Notes under the pieces: model-generated
The model's database searches: none
Told to the model about the DNA's origin: nothing
The model's input: the letters and a program-made list of their open reading frames with translations, nothing else
In this document: in pieces, positions 25,701 to 35,805 of the stretch
Layout of the letters: the number at the start of each line of letters is the position of its first letter
How positions within the stretch are numbered: the stretch's first letter is position 1
Program-made: the position numbers and the translations under genes
Assembly: GCA_013420905.1 (NCBI GenBank)
Contig: JAAXNY010000006.1
Span: 992,001-1,056,000 of the forward strand
Direction of reading: 5' to 3'
DNA length: 64,000 nucleotides
DNA from: Collybia mongolica
Lineage: Eukaryota > Basidiomycota > Agaricomycetes > Agaricales > Clitocybaceae

Positions 25701-25769
25701 CATTGGCTGCTGCATATTCAGCGTGGGGTTGATGTTGAGTCGTGGCAAATGCTCTCTATGTCGGGCCAT
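19750..25769 (-). CDS. Very large coiled-coil protein with disordered N-terminal half (function unknown)
   Basis: Six exons read from MARHREHLPRLNINP (25769) to GDDGWWS (stop at 19750-19752), roughly 1,900 residues. Residues 1-240 are Pro/Gly/Met/Gln-rich with no fold. Then come a short helix that looks conserved (TWEDIKQKAIEEKLEKLG), SPADPQLLLFKLNKLQQS, an acidic region (EEEEEGEEVPVE; DLEDVVGEWTGSEDVYLDSNGEE) and a basic patch (ERLERRVRRRNAQQ). Ser/Pro-rich disorder follows. The C-terminal 700 or so residues are heptad-rich coiled coil (ELRIENMLEEGLSALRHDL, then LEARNRELEEALAQALARL). A short Pro/Ser-rich tail closes the protein. I do not recognise an orthologue with known function. The architecture would suit a scaffold or tether. 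It is divergent from DOT1. Confidence 0.8.
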
Positions 25770-26682
25770 TGAGACAACTAGAATGGAAAATTGTTACGTA
25801 TTATATATGGCCGACGAAGGTGGGGGCAAAACCGTGGATGAGTTTTGCTTGGGATATCGAGGAAAGATATACGGATTTCCGCGAGCACGAAGGGTATATA
25901 GGCAGGCCCAGCTTAGGAGAACCTCCAGCAGCGATGGGGAGAACTATCCACAAGTGGTGGAAGAACGGTGTTCAGACAAGGCACGTCGTCTCGCAACAAA
26001 TGATGGCTATAACGGAGCACGTGGTCCTCAAAAAAGTTAAGTCGGTGCCCTTTCCTCCGGTCAAAAATTTAATTATCATAAAAGCTGATGCATACCCCCC
26101 TCTACATGTGCTGCATGAAGAGAATCGTTCACAAGTAAAATTGCAGCGCCTAAAAACATAAAAGATTTCTTATGCAATACGTAAGAACAAAGAGGTAGAG
26201 TGAGAGCCATACGGCAAATAGTACCAAAGTTTCCGAATCTTTGAAGGCTATATCATATCAATATGGTAAAGATGCTTTAGAGTCTTACTTGCACAGCGAG
26301 AGACGCATAAGAATATATATATATGGCGATATATCGGTGAGGGTCCAACCAGACACCAGATCACAAGGAGATGAAGTTTGAGCTATATTTAATAGCGAGA
26401 AGCAACATGATGCACCCTCACGTTGTAGTGCAGCCTTGTTCAGGAATAAACATTGATATTGACTGCCTGCCATTTCCATGCGGATTGACGAAAGTGTGCA
26501 AGGATAAGATTACTGTTGTGCCGTTGCCTCCGCCTCTGAATCAAAGTCCGTGATGGGCATCGAACATTCAACGAAACAGTATTGAAGGATCTCGCTGGTG
26601 CCAGAGAGAGTTGTGCTGAACATCTTTTGTCCAAACTTTTATGAGCAATGGAGACAAGACGACATACTAAGGAAACGTGGCG
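25770..26682. other. Divergent intergenic region between coiled-coil gene and DOT1
   Basis: About 900 nt. Overlapping open frames on the plus strand (25696-26040, 25742-26161) begin inside the antisense of the neighbouring exon and show no motifs. I leave them out. A (TA)6 run lies at 26313-26324. The region probably holds both promoters. Confidence 0.45.
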
Positions 26683-29014
26683 ATGATGGGTATGATACAG
26701 CCACGTGAAAACCGTGACCTGAAAGCAAAAGATTTGAATGTATTGTTTACCTGGTCCTCCTCCCACAGCATGCTCACATCCCCAGCTGCCCGTCCTTCCT
26801 CCTCTGACATTGGTTTTTTCTCTTCCTCGAAGGTCTCCAACGCTGTCGCGTCTACCTCTACCAATGTCGTGGTCACTACGCGTATCGCGCGCAAACCTAC
26901 ACCGCAACAACCCAGTCCCGCATCAAGCCCGCGACCGCCAAACCCATCATCCTCAGTTTCACCTGGCTCCTCTCCACTCTCGAGCCCTCCGCCTATCAGG
27001 AAACGAAAGACAACCCCTCCAGATTCTGGGACCGCTGTCCATCGAGAAGTCAAGCGGCTTCGCACATCCGCAACTTCCACAAACAAACCCCGAAAACGCG
27101 CTCCAGCTGCTTTGGGTAAACACTCACGCGTACCAATTCGACAGCAGAGCCCGCCCCCATCGCCAGAGCCCATCTACCGTACCAGCAGGTCGCGTTCCAC
27201 ATCAACGTTTCCGACATTAGATGTGGAAGACCCTGTCACTGAACGAATATGGATCACGGATGAGAATGGTGAACCCGGTCGTTCTCATTTGAGCTCAGAA
27301 ATGGTAGTTAAGAGGCTTATGAAGTCTTACAAAGCTTGTAGGTCTTTATTTCATACCATCCACATTCCTTTGATGCGACTTGCGAGAACCTAGACTTCAA
27401 GAACCCAGACGACCCCAGTGATTACAGCTTCAAACCCCATCCTACTGACTATCCTGTTGCTGAACTAGAATACCCAAATAATGGGGCAGTAGAAAGGTGT
27501 GTATATATTTATTAAATTTTTTCATGATAATAGACACCCTTTACACGTCACTCTCGCACTGCCTCTTTGAGTTATGAAATACGACATAATGCTAACGATA
27601 CCTTGCAGATTTATTCTCCTTGCTCCTAAAGATAAGGACCACTATAACCCCATTATGGATCTCGAAAAGTCATTGTATACTATTGTAGAACGTATGTGTC
27701 CACTTCGAATATGTAAAGACGTATGCCAGCTTACATGGTTTACAGATTACCTTACGCCCCAACAACAAGCATTATTTGGTTCAATACCTAATGAGATCCT
27801 TTCGGACAATATCTCTCCTCCTCCATCTCCTTCACCGTCACCTCCACACTCCGAGTCGTCTCTCTCCAGTGTAACATCATCTTTAAGTTCCGTCTCACAT
27901 TCATCAGACCTGTCTTCCCTAACATCGCTCTCCTCTTCGAGTTCTGGCTCTCCCCCAACAATGCCCCTCCTCCGAGCTGTGCAACGAGCCATCCATCGAC
28001 AAGACGGTCCTCTCTTTCTCAGAGCTATGGAATCCATCAACCGACTTATTCGTAAACTCAAATACCCAGAAATCCCGGAAGACTTGTTCGCCCCCAGACC
28101 ATGTAATACTTTAAAGCATGTCGTCGCAAATTGGACCCAGTTAGGTATGCCTAAGACGATTTTAATGCGAATCATCGAGGAGAACTACCAACGGAGTGTT
28201 GGACCAAACGTACCCCGTCTAAAGAAATATGAAGCATTCTCGAGCACTGTTTACGGTGAACTTATGCCATCGTTGGTTCACGAGATGATTCAAATTACCA
28301 AGCTTCGCGAAGATTCTCTATTCCTCGACTTGGGGAGTGGTGTTGGCAACGTTGTCGTGCAGGCTAGCCTGCAGACCGGTTGTCGTAGCTTCGGGATCGA
28401 GTTGATGGTCGATCCAGCTAATATTGCGAGAGAGATGTTGGAGCATCTCAAAGTGAGGTGTCGAATGTGGGGGGTGCGTTTTGGGGATGTGGAATTGGAG
28501 CAAGGGGACATGTTGAAGAGCAAACGGGTGGATGAGTTGATTGCCCAGGCAGATGTAGTGCTGGTGGATAATAAGGTTTTTGAGGAGAGCTGTAAGTCCC
28601 TGATCTGTTCCATCCTACCGACTTGAGAGCTCAGCTATGGTTAATGCTTCAGTGAATGAAGCCCTGCGGCCCAAGTTTCTAGACTTGAAAGAGGGGGCTA
28701 TTGTAATTTCGCTGAAGCCATTTGTATCATCTATCAATGCCCGGGTAACTGAACGTAATGTGAGATTCATTTGTCTTAGAATGGCAATTTTTGTTTTTGA
28801 CCTTGGTTTCCTTGTTCTGGTCATACAGGTTGATGATATTAGCACCATTTTCGATGTCACCGAACATCCATATCATTCTGGTAGTGTATCATGGGGAAAT
28901 AATGGTGGAATGTATTATTTACACCGTGTCGACCGCAACGGCTACGCCGCCATCCGTGAGCGGTTCGAGAAGACAAGGACGGTGTCGGGGCGGAGTACGA
29001 GACTTCGGAAGTGA
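26683..29014 (+). CDS. DOT1: Histone H3 Lys79 methyltransferase Dot1
   Basis: The N-terminal 200 residues or so are Pro/Ser-rich with basic clusters (IRKRKTTPP, HREVKRLRTS, KPRKRAP), suiting nucleosome or DNA contact. The catalytic region carries RSVGPNVPRLKKYEAFSSTVYGELMP (D1-like loop), SAM motif I FLDLGSGVGNVVVQASLQTG, FGIELM, motif D VLVDNKVFEESLNEAL (the invariant Asn), LKEGAIVISLKPF and SVSWGNNGGMYYLHRVDR. It ends SGRSTRLRK, stop 29012-29014. A Ser/Pro-rich loop (roughly SPPPSPSPSPPHSES onward) is inserted before the catalytic domain. Several introns split the gene. Dot1 is the sole H3K79 methyltransferase and acts without a SET domain. The start is uncertain: ATG 26683 or the later ATG at 26770 are both possible. 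Confidence 0.92.
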
Positions 29015-29285
29015 GCTCCAGCGTATTAGGAGCCAGCAGTATTTGCTTACCTGCTTATACTCATTTACTACATAAGCATAAGCCACGTGTTCTTATATAT
29101 TTTTATCCTTCCTTGTACTGGACTCTGCAGGTCTACGATTTCAGAAAATTTGATTCGACCAACATTTAGACACCAGTGCGCACCCTTGAGTTGACTGAGT
29201 TGTAAAAGGGATTTGTTTATAATGGTACAGGCGTCATGTAATCACAGCATACATTGGCTACACTGGCTACTGTCCCTTGAAACCA

Positions 29286-30250
29286 ATGGAGCAGTACCAA
29301 CAGTCGCTACCACCGGAGATCGACCTTCCTGACGAGCTAATCCTGGAAATCTTATCGCATGCGCTATGGCTGCCTGGTGAACAGTTCGAAAGCCATTCGG
29401 ATGTCCCATTAGTACAATCCGCATCATGTCTCGCCGTCTGCAAGAACTGGCTTCGGATTGGAATCCCCCTCCTCTACCATTCTGTTATACTCCGGTCGAG
29501 CTCACAGGCGGAGGCCTTGGCACTGAGTCTCCGAGAGAATAAATCACGAGGGCGACTCATCGAGCGGTTGCGAATCGAGGGTGGATATGGGGGCGTGACG
29601 TACAACGTCGTCAAGGCCGCATCCAAGGTCAAAGTTTTGTGTTTGACACTCTACATACCTGCTTCGGACAACGTATCTGGGCTATGTCGGGCCCTGCCCA
29701 TGCTAAGACCTACCCGCGTCGTCCTCTACGATCGAATTCGTCGGGGACTCGACAACAAGCAGACCGTCATGCTCCATGAAACTCTGAACTCCTGCATCAA
29801 GAAATGGAAAACTATGGTGCGTGTCAATGTAGCCCAATAGATGCCACGTCTAAACAAAAGGTATGCTATAGAAACAGTTGTATTTTCCCTACTCTGAGGC
29901 CTTGGGGTTGCATTCTACTTCCACGCCTGTGGACGATCTTGCCCAATCTATAAAAGACGCGCCATCTCTACGAGAGATAGAAATGCCTTTTGGCTATAGC
30001 TTTCCGAAGCACCTAATGGTAATGGCAGAAAACCCTCATTTGCGTGTCATCCGTGTGCATCGAAAGCGTGCACATGCTGGAGTAACGTTCAGCTTTGAGC
30101 ATACTGTGGAGAGTGTGAGCCGACTCAAGGAGTTGGTGGTCTTTGTGGACGACGTCGTATGAACCTTCAGTTGCCATATGTGGGAACACTTGAAATTCTG
30201 TGTACATCCAGGTAAACCGTTGTTGCCGATCGGCACTCGATAACATCTAA
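29286..30250 (+). CDS. F-box-like protein of the basidiomycete expanded family
   Basis: The start is at 29286 (MEQYQQSLPPEIDLPDELIL). Exon 1 carries an F-box-like N-terminus: LPDELILEILSHAL, then CLAVCKNWLRIGIPLLYHSVILRSS. A first intron follows KTM and leads to LYFPYSEALGLHS. Leucine-containing segments follow (LREIEMPF, LRVIRVHRKR, LKELVVFVDDVV). A 55-nt intron (30157-30211, GTATGA..CAG) is the best way past the in-frame TGA and gives the tail NRCCRSALDNI with stop at 30248-30250. In Agaricomycetes such proteins are numerous and probably act as SCF ubiquitin-ligase substrate adaptors; here that is inference. The protein is short for the group (about 280 residues), so decay or a missed 3' exon is possible. 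Confidence 0.55.
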
Positions 30251-31212
30251 CGTTGGTATTGCGCTCATTTCCCCTACTCTTAGAGGCCTACAGTGGCTGA
30301 ACGTTATGCTCCTTCTTTCTCCGGTCTCAGTGGTAGCGGCTTCACCATCGCCATCCCATTGATACTCCACACGAGCTCTCACTAGCACTCGCTAGCTCAG
30401 TCGTTCACCCAAGTCCATCTACCCCCCCTAAAAATAACCTAGGGTGATCGGTGAAGACGTCATTGAGCACATCAACGTGTAAGTATCCGCCCGAAACCAG
30501 TGAATCGTATAGAATTCATAGAACGCACCGATATAGCTTTTCTTGGCCAAAACAAGGAGCAAAATTAGTCCGAAGGGCAGGACGAACTATGTAGCAGCAA
30601 CTTGTTTCGATCAAGTGACCTCGGGGTATATCTACTATATGGGCCCCGCGCGCTTCCAACTGCGCCATGCTGCTATATTTGGAACAGTGCGCCAGGACAA
30701 GGCCTGACCTGAGGGATTCCATGCGAGAGCAGATCCTACCTACACATATCCCGACACAGACCTCCCGGAACATGTACCCCTCTAAAATTGTAATTTAACA
30801 AGTGATGGTCGCGACTGGATACTTCATCCAGCAACGTGCTTATAACAGGACGCAGAGAAGTTCAATGCAAAAACAAGGAGCTACAAGAGTTATATATATA
30901 TATATAGATGTACTACAAGTGGTATTCCAGAGATATGTCGTAGTGGCCGTAATTATTATGACCTGGCGTGGGCGAGATGGAGTGGACTTGATACAGCGAG
31001 ATGGAGAGGGAGGTATCACACTAGGCAGGTAGCGAGCACAGATCGTATCAAAAGAAGACAAAAACGAATGAAGTATAAAAGGAGGGGTGGGAGGTAGGAT
31101 ATCGACAATACATCGCCAAATCCACAAGCGTCCCCCAGTTGTATATATAAATAAAACACCATGCTCAGCCGAGGGTTGTAAAACCCAGAGCTCCCAGACC
31201 TACTTTCCCTCG
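30251..31212. other. Intergenic region carrying a tRNA gene
   Basis: About 960 nt between the F-box-like gene and the phosphatase gene. It holds the initiator tRNA-Met (30592-30674, minus) and a (TA)8 run at 30891-30906. No other coding signal was seen. Confidence 0.6.
30592..30674 (-). tRNA. Initiator tRNA-Met (CAT) with a 10-nt intron
   Basis: The minus strand folds into a full cloverleaf of 73 nt plus a 10-nt insert. The acceptor stem AGCAGCA pairs with TGCTGCT and is followed by discriminator A. The D stem is GCGC/GCGC. The anticodon stem CGGGG/CCCCG encloses CCCATA..A with anticodon CAT. The T stem ACTTG/CAAGT has the loop ATCGAAA. The A1:T72 pair and the A54/A60 T-loop without TpsiC mark the eukaryotic initiator rather than the elongator. 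The 10-nt intron (TAGTAGATAT) sits one base 3' of the anticodon, the canonical nuclear position. Internal A and B boxes are intact, so the gene is probably active. The 3' CCA is not encoded. Confidence 0.95.
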
Positions 31213-34200
31213 TCACGGAAACGTCCGCGGCGACGACGGCACAGTCGATAACATCAGAGCATGCGACCCTTGCCCTTGACCAGAAGACGCAGGAGGAATC
31301 GGGGATACCGCCTGTTCTGGGCTCTGGCTCTGAGTGGACTCGCTCATATGCTTCCTTTTGATGCTCGGACGTTTCGACAGCAAAACCTCTCCCTTCTTGC
31401 CCTCCTTGAGAAGCTCTGTAGGGCTTGCACAGCGCTTCCCCGTCGACAAAGACAGTTGCGAGCCCTCGTTGGTGTTTGCGTACGCATACGGCGCAGTACG
31501 GGCAGCCACCACCGGCGGCAACGTCAGCGGGAGCGGGGTCGTAAAGTTCAGGTGTGTTGTCGGTTGCGTGTCAAACGAAATATACCCCTCATGCTCCATG
31601 CTTGTGTTTTCTTGAATCCCAGGGACCTGCGCAGCAGCATATGTATCCCCACCCGAATCTCTCCTGTCCCCAGTTTTCCCTTTCTCCCTCTCGCGCTCCT
31701 CATCCACGATCATCAGCGCCCCCTCTATAACCGCCGCATGCACAAACACATACTGCCTTAGGCTCTGGCACAGGCTCATGCGTTGCTCCCTCATGTCCTG
31801 CACGACTTCCCATATAGGTTCCTCGTATGTGCTCAGCCGTGCCGGCGAGTTAATGTCCTCATGTAGCCTCCGTGGCTCCTTGTAGTCTACCGTCGTCGTC
31901 CGCTGCGGGAACGAGCTGGTCACAGTCCCGTCACGCAGATACCCGCCACCATCTGGTGGGGACGACGACGAAGTGGTATGCAATAGAGGAGGGGACGACT
32001 TGGACAACGGATGACGTAGTGCTCCAGCGTGCAATTGGGGTAGAACTGGCGACGACCCGCTACCTTCCTCAGCTGACGGGGATATCGACCTTGACGGTGG
32101 CTCCCCATCACTGGATAAGGCGGTATTCCCTGTTAACCCGCATAAATGAAGTCTCCCTGCAGCTTCTCTCCCTCTCGTCCCAGGGAACCACGATGTCGAC
32201 GAACTCGCGAGCGGGGAAGATCCAATCCCGTTGCGGATTGACCTCTTGCGGAATTGCGAATGGTGGGGAGCGGAGAACGTCCGCGTGCGATGTTGGTGAT
32301 GATGTTGAGAGTCGATGTCCACACCACGTCCGCGGCGAAATTCGGCGGCCTGGCTCTGTGGTTCATCCGTACCTTTCCCTCTCGGCGCGTTGTGCAGCGC
32401 AAATACCGACAAACCCGACGACTCCCTAGGTCTCTTCATCGCGGCTTCTTCTTCTGACGTCCCAGAAACCGACGTCCCAAGGGACGAGCTCTCGAGTCCT
32501 AGGCGGCCACCCGAGTCATCTGAATCAGACATCGATAGAAACACAGATGCCGAAGTCGATGAAGACGAGGACGAGTGTGGTACCGCAACTTACCAGACAT
32601 CAGGACATTTTGAAAAACAAAAAAGAGACAAAATAAAAAACGTACCAGGGCCTGCCCCCGTCTCATCCAACACCGTTTCTGCCCATTTCCTGGTAGCCAG
32701 CCCACCCTCCTGCCTCACCTCCTTCGTTTTGTTCTCCTTCACATCCTTACCCTCCGCGTCCATCTCATCGACTTGCATTGGGGTGCGCACTCCATTGCCC
32801 TCCGCTGCAGGTACCACCACTGCTGGTACATGTACCACCAGCCCCCCTCCTATTCGCGCTGCATCCCCTTCCGCCGCACCCCGACTCACCGGTGCTCCGC
32901 CCACATGTATCGGTACTGTCACCAGTCCAACCTCCGGCTCATCCACATCCATCGTATCATCCGTCTTCTTCTCACCAACACCGCCGCCGACAACGACTCC
33001 TTCACCTTCCCTCTTCCTCGTTCTCATCTCCCGCCTCACTGCATCCAGCACCGCATCCACCGCGATAAATCCCCCCGTCCGTCCCACACCCGCGCTACAA
33101 TGCAACAACACCGGCCGCCGCTCCTTACCGCCTAGCGCATGGCGTGCAATTCCGCTCTTCTCATGCACCGCCATCTCCCCGCGACCCACCTCCACGCCTC
33201 CAATCCCGATCCCGATACTGCGTCCGGGGCCAGCGTCAGCGCCTTCGTTCCGTCCTGTGTCTCCATCTGTATGTATATCTCGGCCGTTATCGGCGCTTTG
33301 GTCTAGGGTATTCTTCATTGCATCTACATCCGCATCTATTCCACCTGCCTTCTTCCCAAGGGTAACGGTCTCTCCTGACGAGCTCGCCTCCTTGGCAATC
33401 TCGCCAGGTAGCGGGTACAATCCGCTGTTGCTATTGCCATTACCTTCCTCGCCTTCCCATGTCTCTTCCACGGCCCGCTCCATCTCCTTAATCAGTCCCA
33501 GCACTCCCCGCGCATCGTCCGGCACATTCATATCCGGCCACTCCAGATACTGTAGATGCACCACCCGACGCACGCCAACAGCGGAATACCGCGCATGCGA
33601 CAGCTCAAACGTCCGTTTAATCGTCGTCATTGGCTTCCTATGGCGCGTGGGTGTGGGGCGAATCGACGATGAAGTGGCGAATGCAGCAGCGTGTGGATGG
33701 CCCTCAAATGTACGCTGGGGCGCGGCGACCCCGAAGAAACCTCCCCCGGTGGTCGCCTCGTGTGTCTGATAGCTCCTTTCCCTCTCATCCAGCAAATTCA
33801 CGCCCCCAGGCAGGCTCTCCTTCTTCAGCAACTTGAGCGTCATCGGGCCATATGTCCGCGTGTGCCCCTTCTCCCTGTCCTCGGTGTCATCGTCGACCCA
33901 GTATGAGCCGCACTTGACCATGGATCCCTCCACTTCCCGCGTCAGCATCACTATCACATGCACGTTTTGTTCCCAGCACAACCTAGCCCAAGGGTATCAG
34001 CAATCACAGTGTGGTCGTGGGATTGGTCAGCTTGACGTACCTCCAGAAATCGTTAAACGTGGCGGGTAGCGGACCCTGTGTCGCGATGTAGCGTCGCGTT
34101 GTTCCTAGTGGCTGCACGTACGATGCATTCACGTAATCGTCTCCATCCCCATCACTCATCTTTGCTTCGTCGCTGGGTTGAGGGTGCAGGCGCACGCGAG

Positions 34201-34550
34201 CATGCTCAAAGGGCCATATGTGGCGATACCTGCAAGCCGTCAGGATCGCCCATGACGGATTCCTTTATGGACTAACTCACCTATTCTTCGCGCCCTTTTC
34301 GACTCCGGCAGTGATGCTGAACGGAAACGTCAGACTCGCCTGGGTAATGCCTTCTTCCACGAAGCGTCCACTCTCCTTTGAATGGTGCTCCATGACGCCC
34401 ATGAGACGCCGCTGCTCGGCAAGCTCTATACGGTAGAACTGCATCGCCAGTGCTTCTGTGCCCTCCTCAACTCCGGCAGGATCCGGGGTGTCCGAGTCCG
34501 ATGTGTCTTCCGATGACGATGACGACGACGAGGAAGACGCGGCAAGACGG

Positions 34551-34581
<31 letters not shown>

Positions 34582-35635
34582 AGTAGTGTGAACTGTGTGT
34601 GTGGGGTGCACATTCTGCCCTGCGTGCAATTTCCTGGAGCCAGAGGAAGGGGAGGTCGGCGATGCGGCGATGGACCCGTCTGGGAAGGCGGAGCGGGATG
34701 CGCTCGGTGATGCCATGAGAGAGCTCTGTGTTCTGACGGATGGTGTCAAAAAAGGGGTTGAAGGCGGGTCGGGCCATGGGCTGGGAGGTGGGGAGAGGAA
34801 TGGACATGGGCATGTTGTGATTGCGTTTAGCGGGTGCTGCAGCGGCGGTAGTGGAAGAAAGGGAAAAGGCGGACATGGGCAGATGCTTGGTGCGGAGAGC
34901 GGGAGTAGGCGACGCGGCTGTAGGACGGTCGTCGTCATCATCAGGCTCTGGAGTTGGCGGGCTGGTATCGATGAGATCGCGACGCTCGCGCCAGACAGCC
35001 TGGAAGCCGCCTTGAAGCCATGCGAGCTCACCGGAGAAACCGTCAAGCTTGAATTTGCGGAGCAGGCCGTGGATGTTGGAGGAGTCTGGAATAGACGTAG
35101 CGTCTGCGTCGTATACGAGAATGCGGGCAGAGGAAGGCCACGCAGAGAAACGGGCCGATGCGGACTGGGAGGGAAGCATGGCGGAGATGCGCTGCAGGGA
35201 GAAGAGCGGGCGCTTGAGAAGAGTAGAGGGTACAGAGAGGGAGAGAGCGTGTGGGATGTGTGCAGAAGAGTGTGCGGCGTGGGGGCGGATGTCGATGATG
35301 AGGGTGGCGGGGTCGTCGAGGTAGGCAGGCAGGCGTAAGGGCGGAACCGGAGTAAATGATGGAGTTTGCTGGATGGATGGAACGGCGGCGGGGGGGGGGC
35401 GGGTTGCTGCAAGAGACATCTTGGCCATTGGAGAAGAGGGGAAAGGGAGAGAAGGAGGAACAAGAGGGTGACGGGGGTCAGGGCGGTCGGGGGTGAGGCG
35501 GGCGGTGAGAACGATGGAAGGAGACGAAGAAGGACCATATCGCTGGGCAATGGCCTTTGCGAAAGCGTCGACGTCGTCAACGTCGGTGGGAGCAGGTCTT
35601 TGGTCGCCGTCTCTGACAGCGCTGAAAAAGTCCAT
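31213..35635 (-). CDS. Protein tyrosine phosphatase with N-terminal rhodanese domain and large internal insertion
   Basis: The start is at 35635 (MDFFSAVRDGDQ). Residues about 100-220 form a rhodanese/Cdc25-like fold (TLIIDIRPHAAHSSAHIPHA; ARILVYDADA; LQGGFQAVW). The active-site Cys position is occupied by Asp, so the domain is probably a non-catalytic docking module, as in fungal Pyp1/Ptp3-type MAPK phosphatases. Long Ser and His runs follow. The PTP domain then reads KNRYRHIWPFEHARVRL (split by an intron), DDYVNASYVQPL, YIATQGPLPATFNDFWR, KCGSYW, the WPD loop YLEWPDMNVPDD and the P-loop LLHCSAGVGRTGGFIAVD. About 350 low-complexity residues (with one intron) intervene before the Q-loop helix VQDMREQRMSLCQSLRQYVFVHAA. 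A disordered tail follows. All catalytic residues (Cys, Arg, Asp, Gln) are present. The region is GC-rich and simple-sequence-laden compared with its neighbours. Confidence 0.88.
34554..34582. repeat. Trinucleotide ATG/GTG run coding a His tract
   Basis: The plus-strand run of ATG then GTG triplets reads on the minus strand as a stretch of at least eight His codons in the disordered linker of the phosphatase. It sits next to a Ser tract (GAC/GAG triplets on plus, 34515-34535). Such tracts are prone to length change. Confidence 0.85.
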
Positions 35636-35805
35636 TGAGTTGACTGTGGGGAAAAAAGAAATCCGACCACACTATCTTTCCAATTTGTTTCCCCTGACAA
35701 ATCTGACGTCACCGGTCTAGGCAAGCCCATCTCTCACGCCAAGCATGACGTCACCGTGACCACACCGGTCACTTGATCGATCATATCATATCAATTATTC
35801 ACACA

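Noticed and set aside
25742..26161. 139-codon plus-strand open frame upstream of DOT1
   Set aside because: It begins in the antisense of the coiled-coil gene start, overlaps another open frame and has no family resemblance.
30163..30300. Reading the F-box frame straight through an in-frame TGA and TAA as a pseudogene end
   Set aside because: A consensus 55-nt intron (30157-30211) avoids both stops with little cost, so decay is not needed to explain the sequence.
32315..33769. 484-codon plus-strand open frame
   Set aside because: Exact antisense of the PTP catalytic exon. The minus frame contains all PTP motifs, so this is a shadow of GC-rich codons.
34426..35730. 434-codon minus-strand open frame
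   Set aside because: Another frame of the rhodanese exon, rich in Pro/Ser/Thr from simple sequence. The rhodanese and PTP motifs lie in the other frame.
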